A stretch of DNA of 64,000 bases from contig BTUU01000008.1 of NCBI GenBank assembly GCA_045863555.1, positions 162,987 to 226,986 of the forward strand. The letters run 5' to 3'. Within the stretch, counting starts at the first letter, position 1. Each line of letters starts with the position of its first letter. Shown here one piece after another: positions 1-9,438 of this stretch. The DNA is from JACRLV01 sp045863555. Its GTDB lineage: Bacteria > Planctomycetota > Phycisphaerae > UBA1845 > Fen-1342. The notes beneath the pieces were generated by a model. It was not told the DNA's origin, did no database searches, and worked only from the letters and a program-made list of their open reading frames with translations. Position numbers and translations under genes: made by a program.

Positions 1-22
1 GAAGGGGGGGAGGAATGATCAC

Positions 23-613
23 ATGGAGTATCGCTGTATCGCCACGTCGGTAGAAGGGTTCGTTCGGCAACTAGCGGTCGCGTACATCACGCACGGTTAC
101 TGGTTTTATGTGGCCGGGACAATCCCGGAGGGCAAGGATCTGGCTACGGTCGATGCGAAGCTCATCGAGCGTTACGGGATTGCCATCTCGAAGTGGGCAC
201 GGTGCCGGCGGAAAAAACAGGGCCTCGCGAACATGCAGTACCTGCGGCACGAGCGATTCTTCGTGCTCCTCGCGACGAAGGGGCGCCACGTGTTCTTCGA
301 GCGGGAGCGGACCTCGCTCCGCGACATTCGACGCATGCCGATTTCGTTCGGCGGGTACAGTATCGGGTGTCGGAAGGGCCGCGACGGGCGATACCATGCG
401 TCGGTGCGAATCGGACTGCAGACTTATTTGAACTTAAAGAGCCATTTCACAACGGCTGCGATGCACATGAGAGCCGGCGATTTTCATGCCGAGTTGAAGC
501 GGCTGCAATCCACGCGATTCGCGCCGGTTCGGCACCAAATCGCGGCCCTGCTGCGCGCCGGTAATCGAACCGGAGGCCACGCGTCGGCCCGTGGCGCTAG
601 AACTCGCGACTGA
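23..613 (+). CDS. Hypothetical protein (unrecognised 196-aa family)
   Basis: I do not recognise a function. The 196-aa product is basic and shows no signal peptide or membrane segment. Residues 1-120 look like a compact globular domain rich in Tyr, Trp and Arg (for example the run HGYWFYVAG), and the last 25 residues are low-complexity and probably disordered. A purine-rich GGGGGAGGAATG sequence lies just upstream of the ATG. The gene converges with the reverse-strand unit that ends at 616, leaving two bases between the stop codons. I have an impression that this family recurs in mobile regions of Planctomycetota, but cannot verify it here. Confidence 0.6.
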   Translation: MEYRCIATSVEGFVRQLAVAYITHGYWFYVAGTIPEGKDLATVDAKLIERYGIAISKWARCRRKKQGLANMQYLRHERFFVLLATKGRHVFFERERTSLRDIRRMPISFGGYSIGCRKGRDGRYHASVRIGLQTYLNLKSHFTTAAMHMRAGDFHAELKRLQSTRFAPVRHQIAALLRAGNRTGGHASARGARTRD

Positions 614-615
614 TC

Positions 616-966
616 TCATTCCTTGGGTAGCGAGCCGCGTCGGGTTGCCCCAATCGCCGAAATGAGATCCAGGCAGCCATAGGATCGACTTTGCGGTCCA
701 CCGAGCCGTTCGTTGATCAAGCGAAATAGCTCTTCCCAGGTCTGGGGATCATGAACCGTGAGTTCCTCCAAGAGAATCGCGAAAGCTTGGGCGGTGAAAT
801 AGTCGGCTCCATACCCGCGCGTGCGCGGGAATCGGAGCTCGCGCATGATCGCCTCGCACCGCGCTCGGCCGTTATCGCCATCACCTTGAGGAGTTTCAGT
901 CATTCGAGATCCTGATCGTAGTCCGGCGTCAGAGTGTAGAGCCTTTCGGGTCTGCTGCGTGACCAT
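616..966 (-). CDS. Hypothetical protein, last gene of the defence-type operon
   Basis: A 116-aa product with no recognisable motif. The central part (FTAQAFAILLEELTVHDPQ and following) looks helical. Its ATG at 966 lies three bases beyond the stop of the upstream UvrD-like helicase gene, so it is probably translationally coupled. An alternative start at 903 (MTETPQ) would give 95 aa and skip a weakly conserved-looking leader. Position at the 3' end of a unit of restriction and helicase genes is the only hint about its job. Confidence 0.55.
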   Translation of the reverse strand: MVTQQTRKALHSDAGLRSGSRMTETPQGDGDNGRARCEAIMRELRFPRTRGYGADYFTAQAFAILLEELTVHDPQTWEELFRLINERLGGPQSRSYGCLDLISAIGATRRGSLPKE

Positions 967-969
967 TCG

Positions 970-3045
970 TCAGGGAGAACGCAGATCGACGAGAAACTCC
1001 GAGCCTGGCGTTATCGCTGTGACGAGCAGAGTGTCGCGCGCCCTGGTACATGCGACGTAGAGCAGGTGTCGCTCCGTGTTGTACACCTCCTCCAAATCGG
1101 ACTCATCGGACGCCGCCTCGATCCGCGACTGCATTGGCACGATCTCGTCATCACATGCCATCACGGCTACCGCGCGGAATTCCAAGCCCTTCGAAAGGGG
1201 CATCGTGCAAATCACAACGGCGCCATCTTTCTCTTGGATGCTGCCGCTGAGTTGCACGGCTTGAAGTCGGGCCTCAGCGACCGCCGCGAAGGCGCGTGGT
1301 ATCTCCGCCTCGCTTCGCACAACGACTCCGATCTCGTGTGGTAGCAGGCCCTCGCCAATCCGCGCTATCAGCCAGTCGGAAGCGGTCTCCCGTTCCTTGT
1401 TTGCTGCGCCGCAGATCTCGACAATTGGCTCGGGTCCGCTCAGCGACGAGACAGTTCCGCGGCGAGATTCGACGTTCCCATCCACATCGGCAAGCTCAGA
1501 CCTTAAGAGCCGATCCGCCGCCCGTCGAATCTGGTGCGACGTTCGGTAATTGACGCGAAGCGTTGCTGAGCGGCCACGAACGTCCACGCCGAGGGATTGC
1601 CACGAGAATGGCGTTTGGAAGATCCGCTGTCCAAGGTCGCCCGCGAAGAACAGCCCATCCGGCTTGCCGCCGGCGATAGCGGCGAGAAAACGCAGCTGCG
1701 GTACGCTGACGTCCTGCGCCTCGTCAATCACCACGCAGTCGGCCGGCGCCGACCCCCCAGTGCGAATCCGTTCCGTTGCCGCAGAGAAGACCATCGGCAA
1801 GGTCGAGAGGCCGCGTTCGCGAAGGTCTGCTCGGGTTCGGTCGAAGATGTTCCAGAGCAACTGCCGCTGCTTTTCGCCGAGCCGCATCTTGCGACCCAGG
1901 CGAGGAACATCCCGGTATGCCTCCCACGATTCAAGTTGCCAGGCATCGACAACGTCCATCCACTCCGATTCGATGAAGCCCAAGCTGAATCGATGAGTTC
2001 CGGCTGCGTCGGAGGCTGTCTTGAGCAGCGTTCTCAGCATCGCCGGTGTCGGGACACTCGGCGTTCCGAACGCTGCTTCGTACGATTCGATTCCAACCTC
2101 ATCAATTGCCCGAACCGCGATTCGCGCCAGCACGTCCGGCTCGTTGGAAACCAAGCACTCCAGCTTGCGTCGAAGGTTGCGCGCAAGCGTGATGGAGAAC
2201 GTCGTCAACAGGATTCGAGCTTCGCGCTTCGCACGGGCGAGATGGACCGCGCGATGCAACGCGACGACGGTTTTGCCGGTACCGGCCGACCCGGACACAC
2301 GTGCCGGACCGCTGTATGAGCGCGCGACTGCGTCGCGCTGCGACGGGTGCAGAAAGACGGTCCATTTTTCCCAGGGAAAAGCCAACGCCCGTTGCAGTTC
2401 CTCAGCGTCGGCCACAACCCGGAAACGCCGTTGAGAATCGGGATGCTCGAACGGGTCCGCAGTGGTCGGTGCGGCTTCACGGACGAGCGGCGTTGCCCCG
2501 GTCGCAAGGTTAAGCAGGGCCTCGGCGGCTTCCTGGGGCAGATGGTCGGTCAGGTTGAAGAGCGTGTCTTCGGTGGCAGCCTTTGCATCGCCCAACCACT
2601 CCGCGGGAACGCCGTATGAGAGAAGCACTTCGTCCGCGACGCCGTCGAACAGCGCCGGCTTTGGCGGAGCAGGGCGCTCGACTTCGACATATCGCGGAAC
2701 TTCGATTTCGAGGACCTTTTCTCGAATCTCGACGATCTGCATCGCGCCGGTCTTGGGGTGCCGCTCAATCTTCCGCCGCTCGGCCCACTGGTACGCCTTG
2801 TCGTGATGATCAACGTAGCAAAGAAGAAGGCTCGCATCGGTTTTGTGGACGATGAGCCGAATGTCGCTGCTGACGCGCACCGACCAGAAGTTCTTGTCCC
2901 GCGCGTGGTCAAGCTTATGAAACTGCATCCCCGGACGCGATGGGTCCATCTGCAAATCGAAGGCAGTGGTCTTCACGGCCTTCTGCTCATCGGCTTGCAG
3001 TCGGGCCAAGCTGTCGGTGAACGTATCGGCAATTCTGAATTCCAT
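970..3045 (-). CDS. RelE-like domain fused to UvrD/Rep-family helicase
   Basis: A 691-aa protein. Residues 1-95 resemble the RelE/ParE toxin fold (HDKAYQWAERRKIERHP at the end of that domain). After a linker, a superfamily 1A helicase follows: Walker A SGSAGTGKT at 251-259, Walker B DEAQD at 441-445, a KGLEF motif V near 590 and an LLYVACTRARD motif VI near 660. SF1A helicases unwind DNA 3'-5'; the RelE-like part could be an RNA-cleaving or regulatory module. The gene lies 44 nt after the Argonaute-like gene and 3 nt before the small last gene. The helicase call is firm; the RelE call rests on general resemblance. Confidence 0.9.
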   Translation of the reverse strand: MEFRIADTFTDSLARLQADEQKAVKTTAFDLQMDPSRPGMQFHKLDHARDKNFWSVRVSSDIRLIVHKTDASLLLCYVDHHDKAYQWAERRKIERHPKTGAMQIVEIREKVLEIEVPRYVEVERPAPPKPALFDGVADEVLLSYGVPAEWLGDAKAATEDTLFNLTDHLPQEAAEALLNLATGATPLVREAAPTTADPFEHPDSQRRFRVVADAEELQRALAFPWEKWTVFLHPSQRDAVARSYSGPARVSGSAGTGKTVVALHRAVHLARAKREARILLTTFSITLARNLRRKLECLVSNEPDVLARIAVRAIDEVGIESYEAAFGTPSVPTPAMLRTLLKTASDAAGTHRFSLGFIESEWMDVVDAWQLESWEAYRDVPRLGRKMRLGEKQRQLLWNIFDRTRADLRERGLSTLPMVFSAATERIRTGGSAPADCVVIDEAQDVSVPQLRFLAAIAGGKPDGLFFAGDLGQRIFQTPFSWQSLGVDVRGRSATLRVNYRTSHQIRRAADRLLRSELADVDGNVESRRGTVSSLSGPEPIVEICGAANKERETASDWLIARIGEGLLPHEIGVVVRSEAEIPRAFAAVAEARLQAVQLSGSIQEKDGAVVICTMPLSKGLEFRAVAVMACDDEIVPMQSRIEAASDESDLEEVYNTERHLLYVACTRARDTLLVTAITPGSEFLVDLRSP

Positions 3046-3089
3046 CGTCGTTCAATCCGATTTCGTGCTCGGCCTGCCGAGCGTCTGCC

Positions 3090-5987
3090 TCATATGAACC
3101 AAGGTGTGCGCTCCAAGACAGGATGCAGTGTGAACGGCTCCGCCTGCCGCAGGAATGCGGCCGTCAAATATGCGATGTCGCCCGCGTATTTCAGCGTGAT
3201 TGGCTCCCCACAAAATGAGTCAGTGGACGCCCAATTCAGCTTGGTCAGATTCAATACCTGAACCGCAAGCACTCGGCGATCGGCCTGAGCTCTCGGGAGG
3301 CTCTCCGGACGTCGCACCCAAGCCGAGACTTCGAGCGGCTTTGGGGTGCCCATCGCCTTTCGGAACTGGTTGTAGCCTGTCGTCGAGAGAAATATCTTGT
3401 TGCCGGCGACTTCGACGTAGCTCCCTCGTCGCAGACTGCCGTCCGTCTCTGGCCTGCTATCGTAGAATCGCACGTTATGGTGACTGTTGATCCACACAAA
3501 TGTAAACGTACCCTCCGGCCGGATTCGTCGCGCGGCGTCCAAGATGGAGAGTCGATCCGCGTTGGAGAACTTAGCCGAATAGTGAAACACAATCCGCGGT
3601 GTGGGCGGCAGTTGTGTGTGCAATTTGGTCAGCGTGCTCTCCACAAGGCGTGTCAAGTGCTGCGTCCGCTCCTCAAATTTGAAATACGCCGTGTTTCCTG
3701 AGTAGAACTCCCACTTGCCGTAGCTGTTGAACACGTTGGCAAAGCCCATGATGCGTTGACCCTCGCGCGATTGCGTATACGACAGTCCGACGAAAAAGTC
3801 CGCGTCAGGAATTGCATCCGGGAGGACCCACGGTGTTACCCCACACTTGGCTGTGATGTTCAACGCAAGATTGAGGTCCTTCCAATCCGCATCATCAAGC
3901 GTTGGCGTGTCGACCATCTGGCAAGGGACGCCGCGTTCAAGCAGGAGTCGCTTGACTTGGTAATACGGAGAGGCCTGATCGTCCAGAGCGTAGCCCTGCT
4001 CGGGTGCATGGATGAGAAAGAGGCGATCTAGCGCAGATCTGCCTTGCCAATCCGGGTGCTCCCGCAATAGTCGCTCCACTTCGCGGCGTGAGTCCTCTGT
4101 CCCGTCCACAGTGACGACGCTGCTGTACGAAAACCGTGTAGCGAAGGTGCGTTCTGCTCCCCTGTACTTGTACTTCCCAGTCTTTAAGCGTTCGATCAGT
4201 TGCTCCATATTGCGCCGTTGCGGCGCTAGACACACTGGAACAAGCTCGATCGAGTGCTGATCCGCATCATAAGTGCCAAATTGCGTAATTCCGGACCGCA
4301 CGTCCGGTGACGAATACCGTTCGCGAAATTCGACGGTGGGTTCGGGCAAACGATGCACGATGAGCGATGAGCCCGAGGCCTTTTTGTGTTCGACAAGTGA
4401 AACCGGATCAGTGCTGAGCCCGACTGCAAAGTCGCCGAATTGGACTGGAAACAGCGTGTCGGCAATGTGCTGGACCATCGCTGCTGTCTTTTCCGCCCGC
4501 TCGCGCGCTGCCCCAGATTTAGAGGCCAAGCTGTGCCTCTTGATCGCGCCCGTCATATCAAAACTGATTCCGGCCTTTCGGAGCGCCACCTCAATCATCG
4601 ACAGGGAACAGTGTGGCACGACCGACTGTGTCGTGACCTGCTCGGCAGCGTCGGTATCAAAGAACTGAATGGTCGCGAATTCAGTGTTGAATTCGGTAAG
4701 GCGGCCTTCCCTCCACTGCCCCGTGTTCGCTATGCAACGCTTGCCGATGAGTTGATCTCGCGACAGGTGCTTTGCGAGCTGTGAGAGAGTCTGAACACTC
4801 AGGACTTGGCATTGGTAGTCGAGGCACAAATAGAATTGCTGAAAATACTCGCGGACCTGAAATTCATACGCGGGGTAGAAGCGGACAACGCTGCGGGCGG
4901 CGGGAGGAATCTCAAGTTCGACTCCTCGTCGGTGAGCGATGATGCGGCCAAAACTAAAGCGGTCAACGAACCAATCGTGTGCAGCGAGCACGTCTCGAAA
5001 AGCCTTCATGAACTCGCCGTAGTGCGTGTTGAACGACTCGGCGCTAGCCGGTCTCTCGCCCTGGCGTATCATTAGCGGGAAGAGGTTGCAGAATTCCGTG
5101 GATTTCGCCTGGCTGGCAGCCAGAATCGCGGCCTCACGCTCTGGAGCTTTGCTTTCGAGCTTGATCAGCGTTTCATTCTCAGACAGGCGATACCAAGGTG
5201 GCGGCAACCCCAACGCGGTCATTTCCGAGAGCATCTGCTTCGTGCCTTCGCTCAAAGCCTGGACGTAAGCGACACCCTCAGGATCTTTCATCAATTTGAG
5301 CCATTCGAGCAGCTTGGGATTGCGTGGCATCGAATCGAGCACGGTGTCCTGGAGCGTGAAGTAATCGGGCACGTCATGATTGCGCTGCAAGATGCGACCG
5401 GGATTCTTGACGATGAACGCATCCGTGTAAGCTTCGCATTCAATTGGGTTACCCGTGCGATAATCGCGATGTGCGACAGCATTTACGATTGCTTCGTCAA
5501 TCGCCGTTGGCGGGAACTCGGGTTCCTCAATGAAACCACCGCCTTGCTTACGCTTTTGAAATCGCTTGAAGAACGCCGATTCTCGGAAGAACGTGCGCGC
5601 TTCGCGAATCTGCATCGTGATTGGACCGGTAAACTGTTGCTCAAAAGTCGGCAGTCCGCGTTGTTGAAAATCGCTTGATGGTACGCCAAACCGCAGGATT
5701 CGGATGTGTGCGCGGGGCAACATGCGCTGTGGGTTCGAGGCAAAGAATAGGAGGCCTGCGTATGTGAACCAATGTTCGGAACCCCGCCGGATGATAGCAC
5801 CTGCTTCGTAAAGCAATCGCTCATCCGAAAAGCCGGAAGTCGAACCCGGATGAAAAACCTTGCGAAACTCGGACAGCACGTCTCGGGCTACATCGTTTAT
5901 GTCGAACAGGCAGCAAAATGTGCTCTCGGAATCGAGAAGGCCCTTTGTGTGCTTGATCTGCTCGCGCATCTCGTGGGTGAGCGGCAC
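3090..5987 (-). CDS. ATPase (HATPase_c_4-like) plus Argonaute-like PIWI protein, C-terminal part of a split gene
   Basis: A 965-aa frame. Residues 1-270 match the ATPase-like half that normally follows an AlbA_2/Schlafen DNA-binding domain (AIDEAIVNAVAHRDY at 163-177). Residues about 300-500 have no confident match but sit where an Argonaute N/PAZ-like region would be. Residues about 505-965 look like MID-PIWI: NLALNITAKCGVTPWVL (706-722), GLSY, IVFHYSAKF, GTPKPLEV and LTKLNW. The catalytic positions are substituted: Ser736 where VGID is expected, Ser804 where HRDG is expected, Gly936 where the last D/H is expected, so guide-directed cleavage is unlikely. The nominal start is a GTG without a Shine-Dalgarno. 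The same frame continues upstream through one TGA into the AlbA_2 gene, so this is the distal part of one original gene of about 1140 codons. Confidence 0.82.
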   Translation of the reverse strand: MPLTHEMREQIKHTKGLLDSESTFCCLFDINDVARDVLSEFRKVFHPGSTSGFSDERLLYEAGAIIRRGSEHWFTYAGLLFFASNPQRMLPRAHIRILRFGVPSSDFQQRGLPTFEQQFTGPITMQIREARTFFRESAFFKRFQKRKQGGGFIEEPEFPPTAIDEAIVNAVAHRDYRTGNPIECEAYTDAFIVKNPGRILQRNHDVPDYFTLQDTVLDSMPRNPKLLEWLKLMKDPEGVAYVQALSEGTKQMLSEMTALGLPPPWYRLSENETLIKLESKAPEREAAILAASQAKSTEFCNLFPLMIRQGERPASAESFNTHYGEFMKAFRDVLAAHDWFVDRFSFGRIIAHRRGVELEIPPAARSVVRFYPAYEFQVREYFQQFYLCLDYQCQVLSVQTLSQLAKHLSRDQLIGKRCIANTGQWREGRLTEFNTEFATIQFFDTDAAEQVTTQSVVPHCSLSMIEVALRKAGISFDMTGAIKRHSLASKSGAARERAEKTAAMVQHIADTLFPVQFGDFAVGLSTDPVSLVEHKKASGSSLIVHRLPEPTVEFRERYSSPDVRSGITQFGTYDADQHSIELVPVCLAPQRRNMEQLIERLKTGKYKYRGAERTFATRFSYSSVVTVDGTEDSRREVERLLREHPDWQGRSALDRLFLIHAPEQGYALDDQASPYYQVKRLLLERGVPCQMVDTPTLDDADWKDLNLALNITAKCGVTPWVLPDAIPDADFFVGLSYTQSREGQRIMGFANVFNSYGKWEFYSGNTAYFKFEERTQHLTRLVESTLTKLHTQLPPTPRIVFHYSAKFSNADRLSILDAARRIRPEGTFTFVWINSHHNVRFYDSRPETDGSLRRGSYVEVAGNKIFLSTTGYNQFRKAMGTPKPLEVSAWVRRPESLPRAQADRRVLAVQVLNLTKLNWASTDSFCGEPITLKYAGDIAYLTAAFLRQAEPFTLHPVLERTPWFI

Positions 5988-6008
5988 ATTCTGGCAGCCG
6001 TTACGCGT

Positions 6009-6512
6009 TCAAGCTTTCGGGTGCGTGCCCGGTGTCTCACAGATTCCGTTGTCCGTGTAAGGCACGAAAATCAGGCAGATGAGTTTCGGGTTCCCGGTCG
6101 CGTCATTCGCATGGTGGAGTTTGACCTCTGCGGCCTGATGGTGCAGAAGCGCGCCGATGTCGGTCAGGCTGTTCCGCTGGGATTCAGACAGGTGGTCGAG
6201 TCCGACTACATCGCCATTCGAGGCAATGCCGAGAACCAGGCAGCCACCGCTCTTGTTCCGCTGAGCGAATCCTGATACGACTTCTGTGATCTCGTCGCGC
6301 ACTTCCTTTAGCTGTTTTCGCAATGTAGACGGATCGACATTCGCCTGGCCGGCTATCTTGCGGTCGAAATACTGGCCCTCAAAATCATCGTCGCGCGGCT
6401 GCGTGAGAAAGGTCCAATGGGCAGCAGGGTCATCGAATACAGCTCTCGGTGATGGAATCGGCATTTCTCTGTAGTCCAACCTGTTGCGCCGGATTCCGGC
6501 GGCTGCGTTCAT
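6009..6512 (-). CDS. AlbA_2/Schlafen-type DNA-binding domain, N-terminal part of a split gene
   Basis: A 167-aa product typical of the AlbA_2 (Schlafen N-terminal) domain: FEGQYFDRK at 44-52, then GGCLVLGIASNG and VVGLDHLSE. In this family the domain binds nucleic acid and is followed by an ATPase-like half. Here the frame ends at TGA 6009-6011 right after ETPGTHPKA, and the next codons in the same frame continue the family pattern (RNGCQNVPLTHEMREQ). A Trp codon (TGG) at this place would restore one protein. The ATG at 6512 overlaps the methyltransferase stop by four bases (ATGA). The break may be a real nonsense mutation, a sequencing error or recoding. Confidence 0.82.
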   Translation of the reverse strand: MNAAAGIRRNRLDYREMPIPSPRAVFDDPAAHWTFLTQPRDDDFEGQYFDRKIAGQANVDPSTLRKQLKEVRDEITEVVSGFAQRNKSGGCLVLGIASNGDVVGLDHLSESQRNSLTDIGALLHHQAAEVKLHHANDATGNPKLICLIFVPYTDNGICETPGTHPKA

Positions 6513-9418
6513 TCCACCCGGAACACCTTCATCACCTCGTCGCCGAGATGGTTGATCACTTTCACCGCGATGCGGCCGCTCTTGGGCTTTTCGAACGGCC
6601 GGGACGTGTCGCTGTGAAGCGTTGCCCAGGCTTCCTCGTTGATCTCGGCTTTGAGCGTCGTTTTGAGCGACTTGTACGGGTCGCCGGCGCCGAGGAAATA
6701 GGCGTGGCGAACGAAGAAGCTCTCCTCGTTATAGTCGGTGTCGATGAACCAGCATGCGATGCCTTCTGCGCCGTCGCTGCGGACCTCGCCGCTGCTGGGG
6801 TGGAACACGTCCACGCCGTTGATTTTGACCCGCACCTTGCCGCGGTCGGGGCCATCTTTGACCGGCAGCATTTCGATGTCCGGCTCGCCGAAAATGACGA
6901 ACAGGTTGCCCTTGCCGGTGCTCTTGAGGTCCTCGGACATGTGCAGCTCGGCGTTCATGCGAGCCTTCAGAACCGGGATGCGGCCGAGCTTGCTGAATTC
7001 GGAGGCGTGGGCCTCGTAGTTGAACGCACAGGCGATCAGCACGTCGAAATTGGCGTCGCCGGCCTCCCGGGCGGCGGCAACCAGGTCTTGCCGGGCGACG
7101 GTGCCGAACTCGGGGCCGACGAAGATTCCGGCCCGCTTTTCCTTGGCCGCGCCGTCGCCATCCCCTTCAACGTACCGCCCTTCGGCGCAGATGTAATGAC
7201 CGGGCCAGGGCGCGACGGAGGAGAACGTGATCTTGTCCTCCTTGTGGGCCTGCTGCACGCCGGCGGCTTTGAGGTTGTCCAGGATCATCCGGACGAATCC
7301 GGCTTCGTCCTCGGTGCGGGCGGGCGCTTTTGCCGGGTCAATCAGCTCATCGTCCGGCCCAACCGTCAGCACGCGATGCGGCGACAGGCTCTCGACTGTG
7401 AAGGGGCCAGCGACACGGACCTTTTTCTTGTCCTCGTACGGCTTGTCGTAGAGGTACTCAAAGTCGGCTTTGGCAGCGATGGAGGCGTCGATCTCCTTTT
7501 GCCGGGCGATGCGCTGCTCCCACCACGCCGCGTGCAGCCTATTCGCGGTGTCTGACCACTTTGCATCGGCTTCGCGCGGAATCTCCCACTCCTCCCACTT
7601 CTTGCTGAGCGCGACGTTGAGCTGCTGCCGAAGCGGTTCGAGGATTGCCTGAGACCTGTCCCAAATCACGTCGATTTCCGCGTTGCTCGCGATATTGCTG
7701 AGCATGACGTGCGGAACGCGCTCGTAGACGAACCCTTGACGCACGTCATTCTTCGTGGGTGCGGATGACGGCTCCAATCGCGAAACGGCGGCCTCCCTTA
7801 GTTGGCCGTCGCGACTATCTGAAAGCAAGTAGTAGGCAAACCGCGCACCCATGATCCTCGCGCGCGCGAGAGCGAGCGCGACGCGCGATGTGTCAATCGT
7901 GATCCAACGCCGGCCCCACTGTTCAGCAACAGCAGCAGTCGTGCCGGAACCACACGTTGGGTCCAAGATGAGATCGCCCGGGTCGGAAACCATCAGCAAG
8001 CATCGCTGAACAACCTTCTCAGACGTTTCGACGACATATCGTTTTTCTGAAGCGAATCCGGCTATGCCGGTATCTGACCAGACATTGTTCTCCTGAAACG
8101 CCGCGAAATCGTTGAAGTAGCGAACGTAGTACAGCCCGCTGCCAGTGGTACTTAGTCGCGACGCCATCTTCAGCCGGGCCATCCCTTGCTCGTTTGTCTT
8201 CCAGCGGACCTTTTCGGACGGCCGAAATGTCTGCCCCTGAAACTGCACCGGAAACCACGAAGCGGCGCCTTCGCCTTTCTTGCGTCCGACGCTCTGGCTC
8301 GTCAGGTTGTCGATGCGGAAGACGCGCGCACCATCCGGCGGAACTTGTTGGCCTGAGACTTCTTCGGCGTGAAGAGCGCGTTCCGTAAGGTCAGCCAAGC
8401 GAACACGCTTGTATGCGCCTCCACCGACTCCGCCGACTTCCTTGAGCGTCAACGGCTGTCGGAACTTGAGGTGCTCGCGCGATTTTGCGTAAAGCAGCAG
8501 CACATCGTATGTGCCGGGGAGGTATTCTGACGTGGCGCCGGCTGTCTTTGAAAACACGATCTGTGATATGAAGTTATCCGCGCCAAACACCTCATCTAAG
8601 AGGCCGCGAATCAGGTGGCAATTGCCCTGTCCGATTTGAAGGAAAACGGAACCCGACGGCTTAAGCAAGTCCCGAGCAACGGTGAGTCGATCGCGAAGGT
8701 AAGTCAGATAAGAGTGGATTCCGTCGCGCCAAGTATCCCTGAATGCTCTTACCTGCTCGGGCTCTCGTGTGATGTGCTCGACGTTGCCGTCTCTCACGTC
8801 GCGGCTTGTCGTTGACCACTGGAAGTTCGAGTTGAACTTGATTCCGTAGGGAGGGTCAACATAGACGCACTGTACCTGGCCTCGAAGCCCCTCGCGTTCC
8901 GCAAGCGACGCCATGACTTCGAGCGCGTCGCCGAGAATCATCCGATTCGTCCAGTTCGCGTCGTGCTGGTAGAACTCGGTCTTCGCATCGGTGTTCGGCA
9001 GCCCGTTGAAATGGTCGTACAGATCAGCGAAGAGGGTAGGTGCGGCTGCCTCCTCCTTGGCACGCTCGGCTTCACGCGTCTTCCGCTGAAGGTCGTCGAT
9101 CAGCACCTTGGGGTGGACCTTCTCCTGGATGTAAAGGGGAGGCGCCTGCACGACGAGATCGGACCAGTCCTTCTCATCCTTGCCGCGCCAGATGAGCTGC
9201 GGATCCAGGTCGCGATTGCGGCCGGACTTCTCGGCAGCCAGCGGATCGCCCTCGCCGCCGACGGCTCGCTCGTACGCAATGCGGATCGGCGCCTGCATCT
9301 CTTTGGGCACGACAGACTGATACTCAGCCGTCGGAATGTTCTTCCGCGACGCCTCATCGTGCGTGAGCGCCTCGACGGTCTTCTTGGCGGCCGGCTTCTT
9401 GTTGTTGTTCTTGGCCAT
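6509..9418 (-). CDS. Site-specific DNA adenine-N6 methyltransferase (type III Mod-like)
   Basis: A 969-aa protein with the beta-class order of motifs: ILGDALEVM (161-169), catalytic motif IV DPPYGI (188-193), then the SAM-binding motif I DPTCGSGTT (486-494). DPPY indicates N6-adenine (or N4-cytosine) methylation. The large insert between the motifs probably reads the target sequence, and the long C-terminal region has no motif I can name. It lies in the same unit as a Res-like helicase-nuclease, so it most likely provides self-protection and the recognition part of a type III-like restriction-modification system. The Lys/Ala-rich N-terminus is unstructured. The downstream AlbA_2 gene overlaps it by four bases; the reverse transcriptase gene ends 20 nt upstream. 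Confidence 0.93.
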   Translation of the reverse strand: MAKNNNKKPAAKKTVEALTHDEASRKNIPTAEYQSVVPKEMQAPIRIAYERAVGGEGDPLAAEKSGRNRDLDPQLIWRGKDEKDWSDLVVQAPPLYIQEKVHPKVLIDDLQRKTREAERAKEEAAAPTLFADLYDHFNGLPNTDAKTEFYQHDANWTNRMILGDALEVMASLAEREGLRGQVQCVYVDPPYGIKFNSNFQWSTTSRDVRDGNVEHITREPEQVRAFRDTWRDGIHSYLTYLRDRLTVARDLLKPSGSVFLQIGQGNCHLIRGLLDEVFGADNFISQIVFSKTAGATSEYLPGTYDVLLLYAKSREHLKFRQPLTLKEVGGVGGGAYKRVRLADLTERALHAEEVSGQQVPPDGARVFRIDNLTSQSVGRKKGEGAASWFPVQFQGQTFRPSEKVRWKTNEQGMARLKMASRLSTTGSGLYYVRYFNDFAAFQENNVWSDTGIAGFASEKRYVVETSEKVVQRCLLMVSDPGDLILDPTCGSGTTAAVAEQWGRRWITIDTSRVALALARARIMGARFAYYLLSDSRDGQLREAAVSRLEPSSAPTKNDVRQGFVYERVPHVMLSNIASNAEIDVIWDRSQAILEPLRQQLNVALSKKWEEWEIPREADAKWSDTANRLHAAWWEQRIARQKEIDASIAAKADFEYLYDKPYEDKKKVRVAGPFTVESLSPHRVLTVGPDDELIDPAKAPARTEDEAGFVRMILDNLKAAGVQQAHKEDKITFSSVAPWPGHYICAEGRYVEGDGDGAAKEKRAGIFVGPEFGTVARQDLVAAAREAGDANFDVLIACAFNYEAHASEFSKLGRIPVLKARMNAELHMSEDLKSTGKGNLFVIFGEPDIEMLPVKDGPDRGKVRVKINGVDVFHPSSGEVRSDGAEGIACWFIDTDYNEESFFVRHAYFLGAGDPYKSLKTTLKAEINEEAWATLHSDTSRPFEKPKSGRIAVKVINHLGDEVMKVFRVE

Positions 9419-9438
9419 GATGGCTCGGGCTCTCGTCG

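Noticed and set aside
5985..6012. Frameshift between the AlbA and PIWI parts
   Set aside because: Both parts are in the same frame; codon-by-codon reading shows only one TGA, so a nonsense change, not a frameshift.
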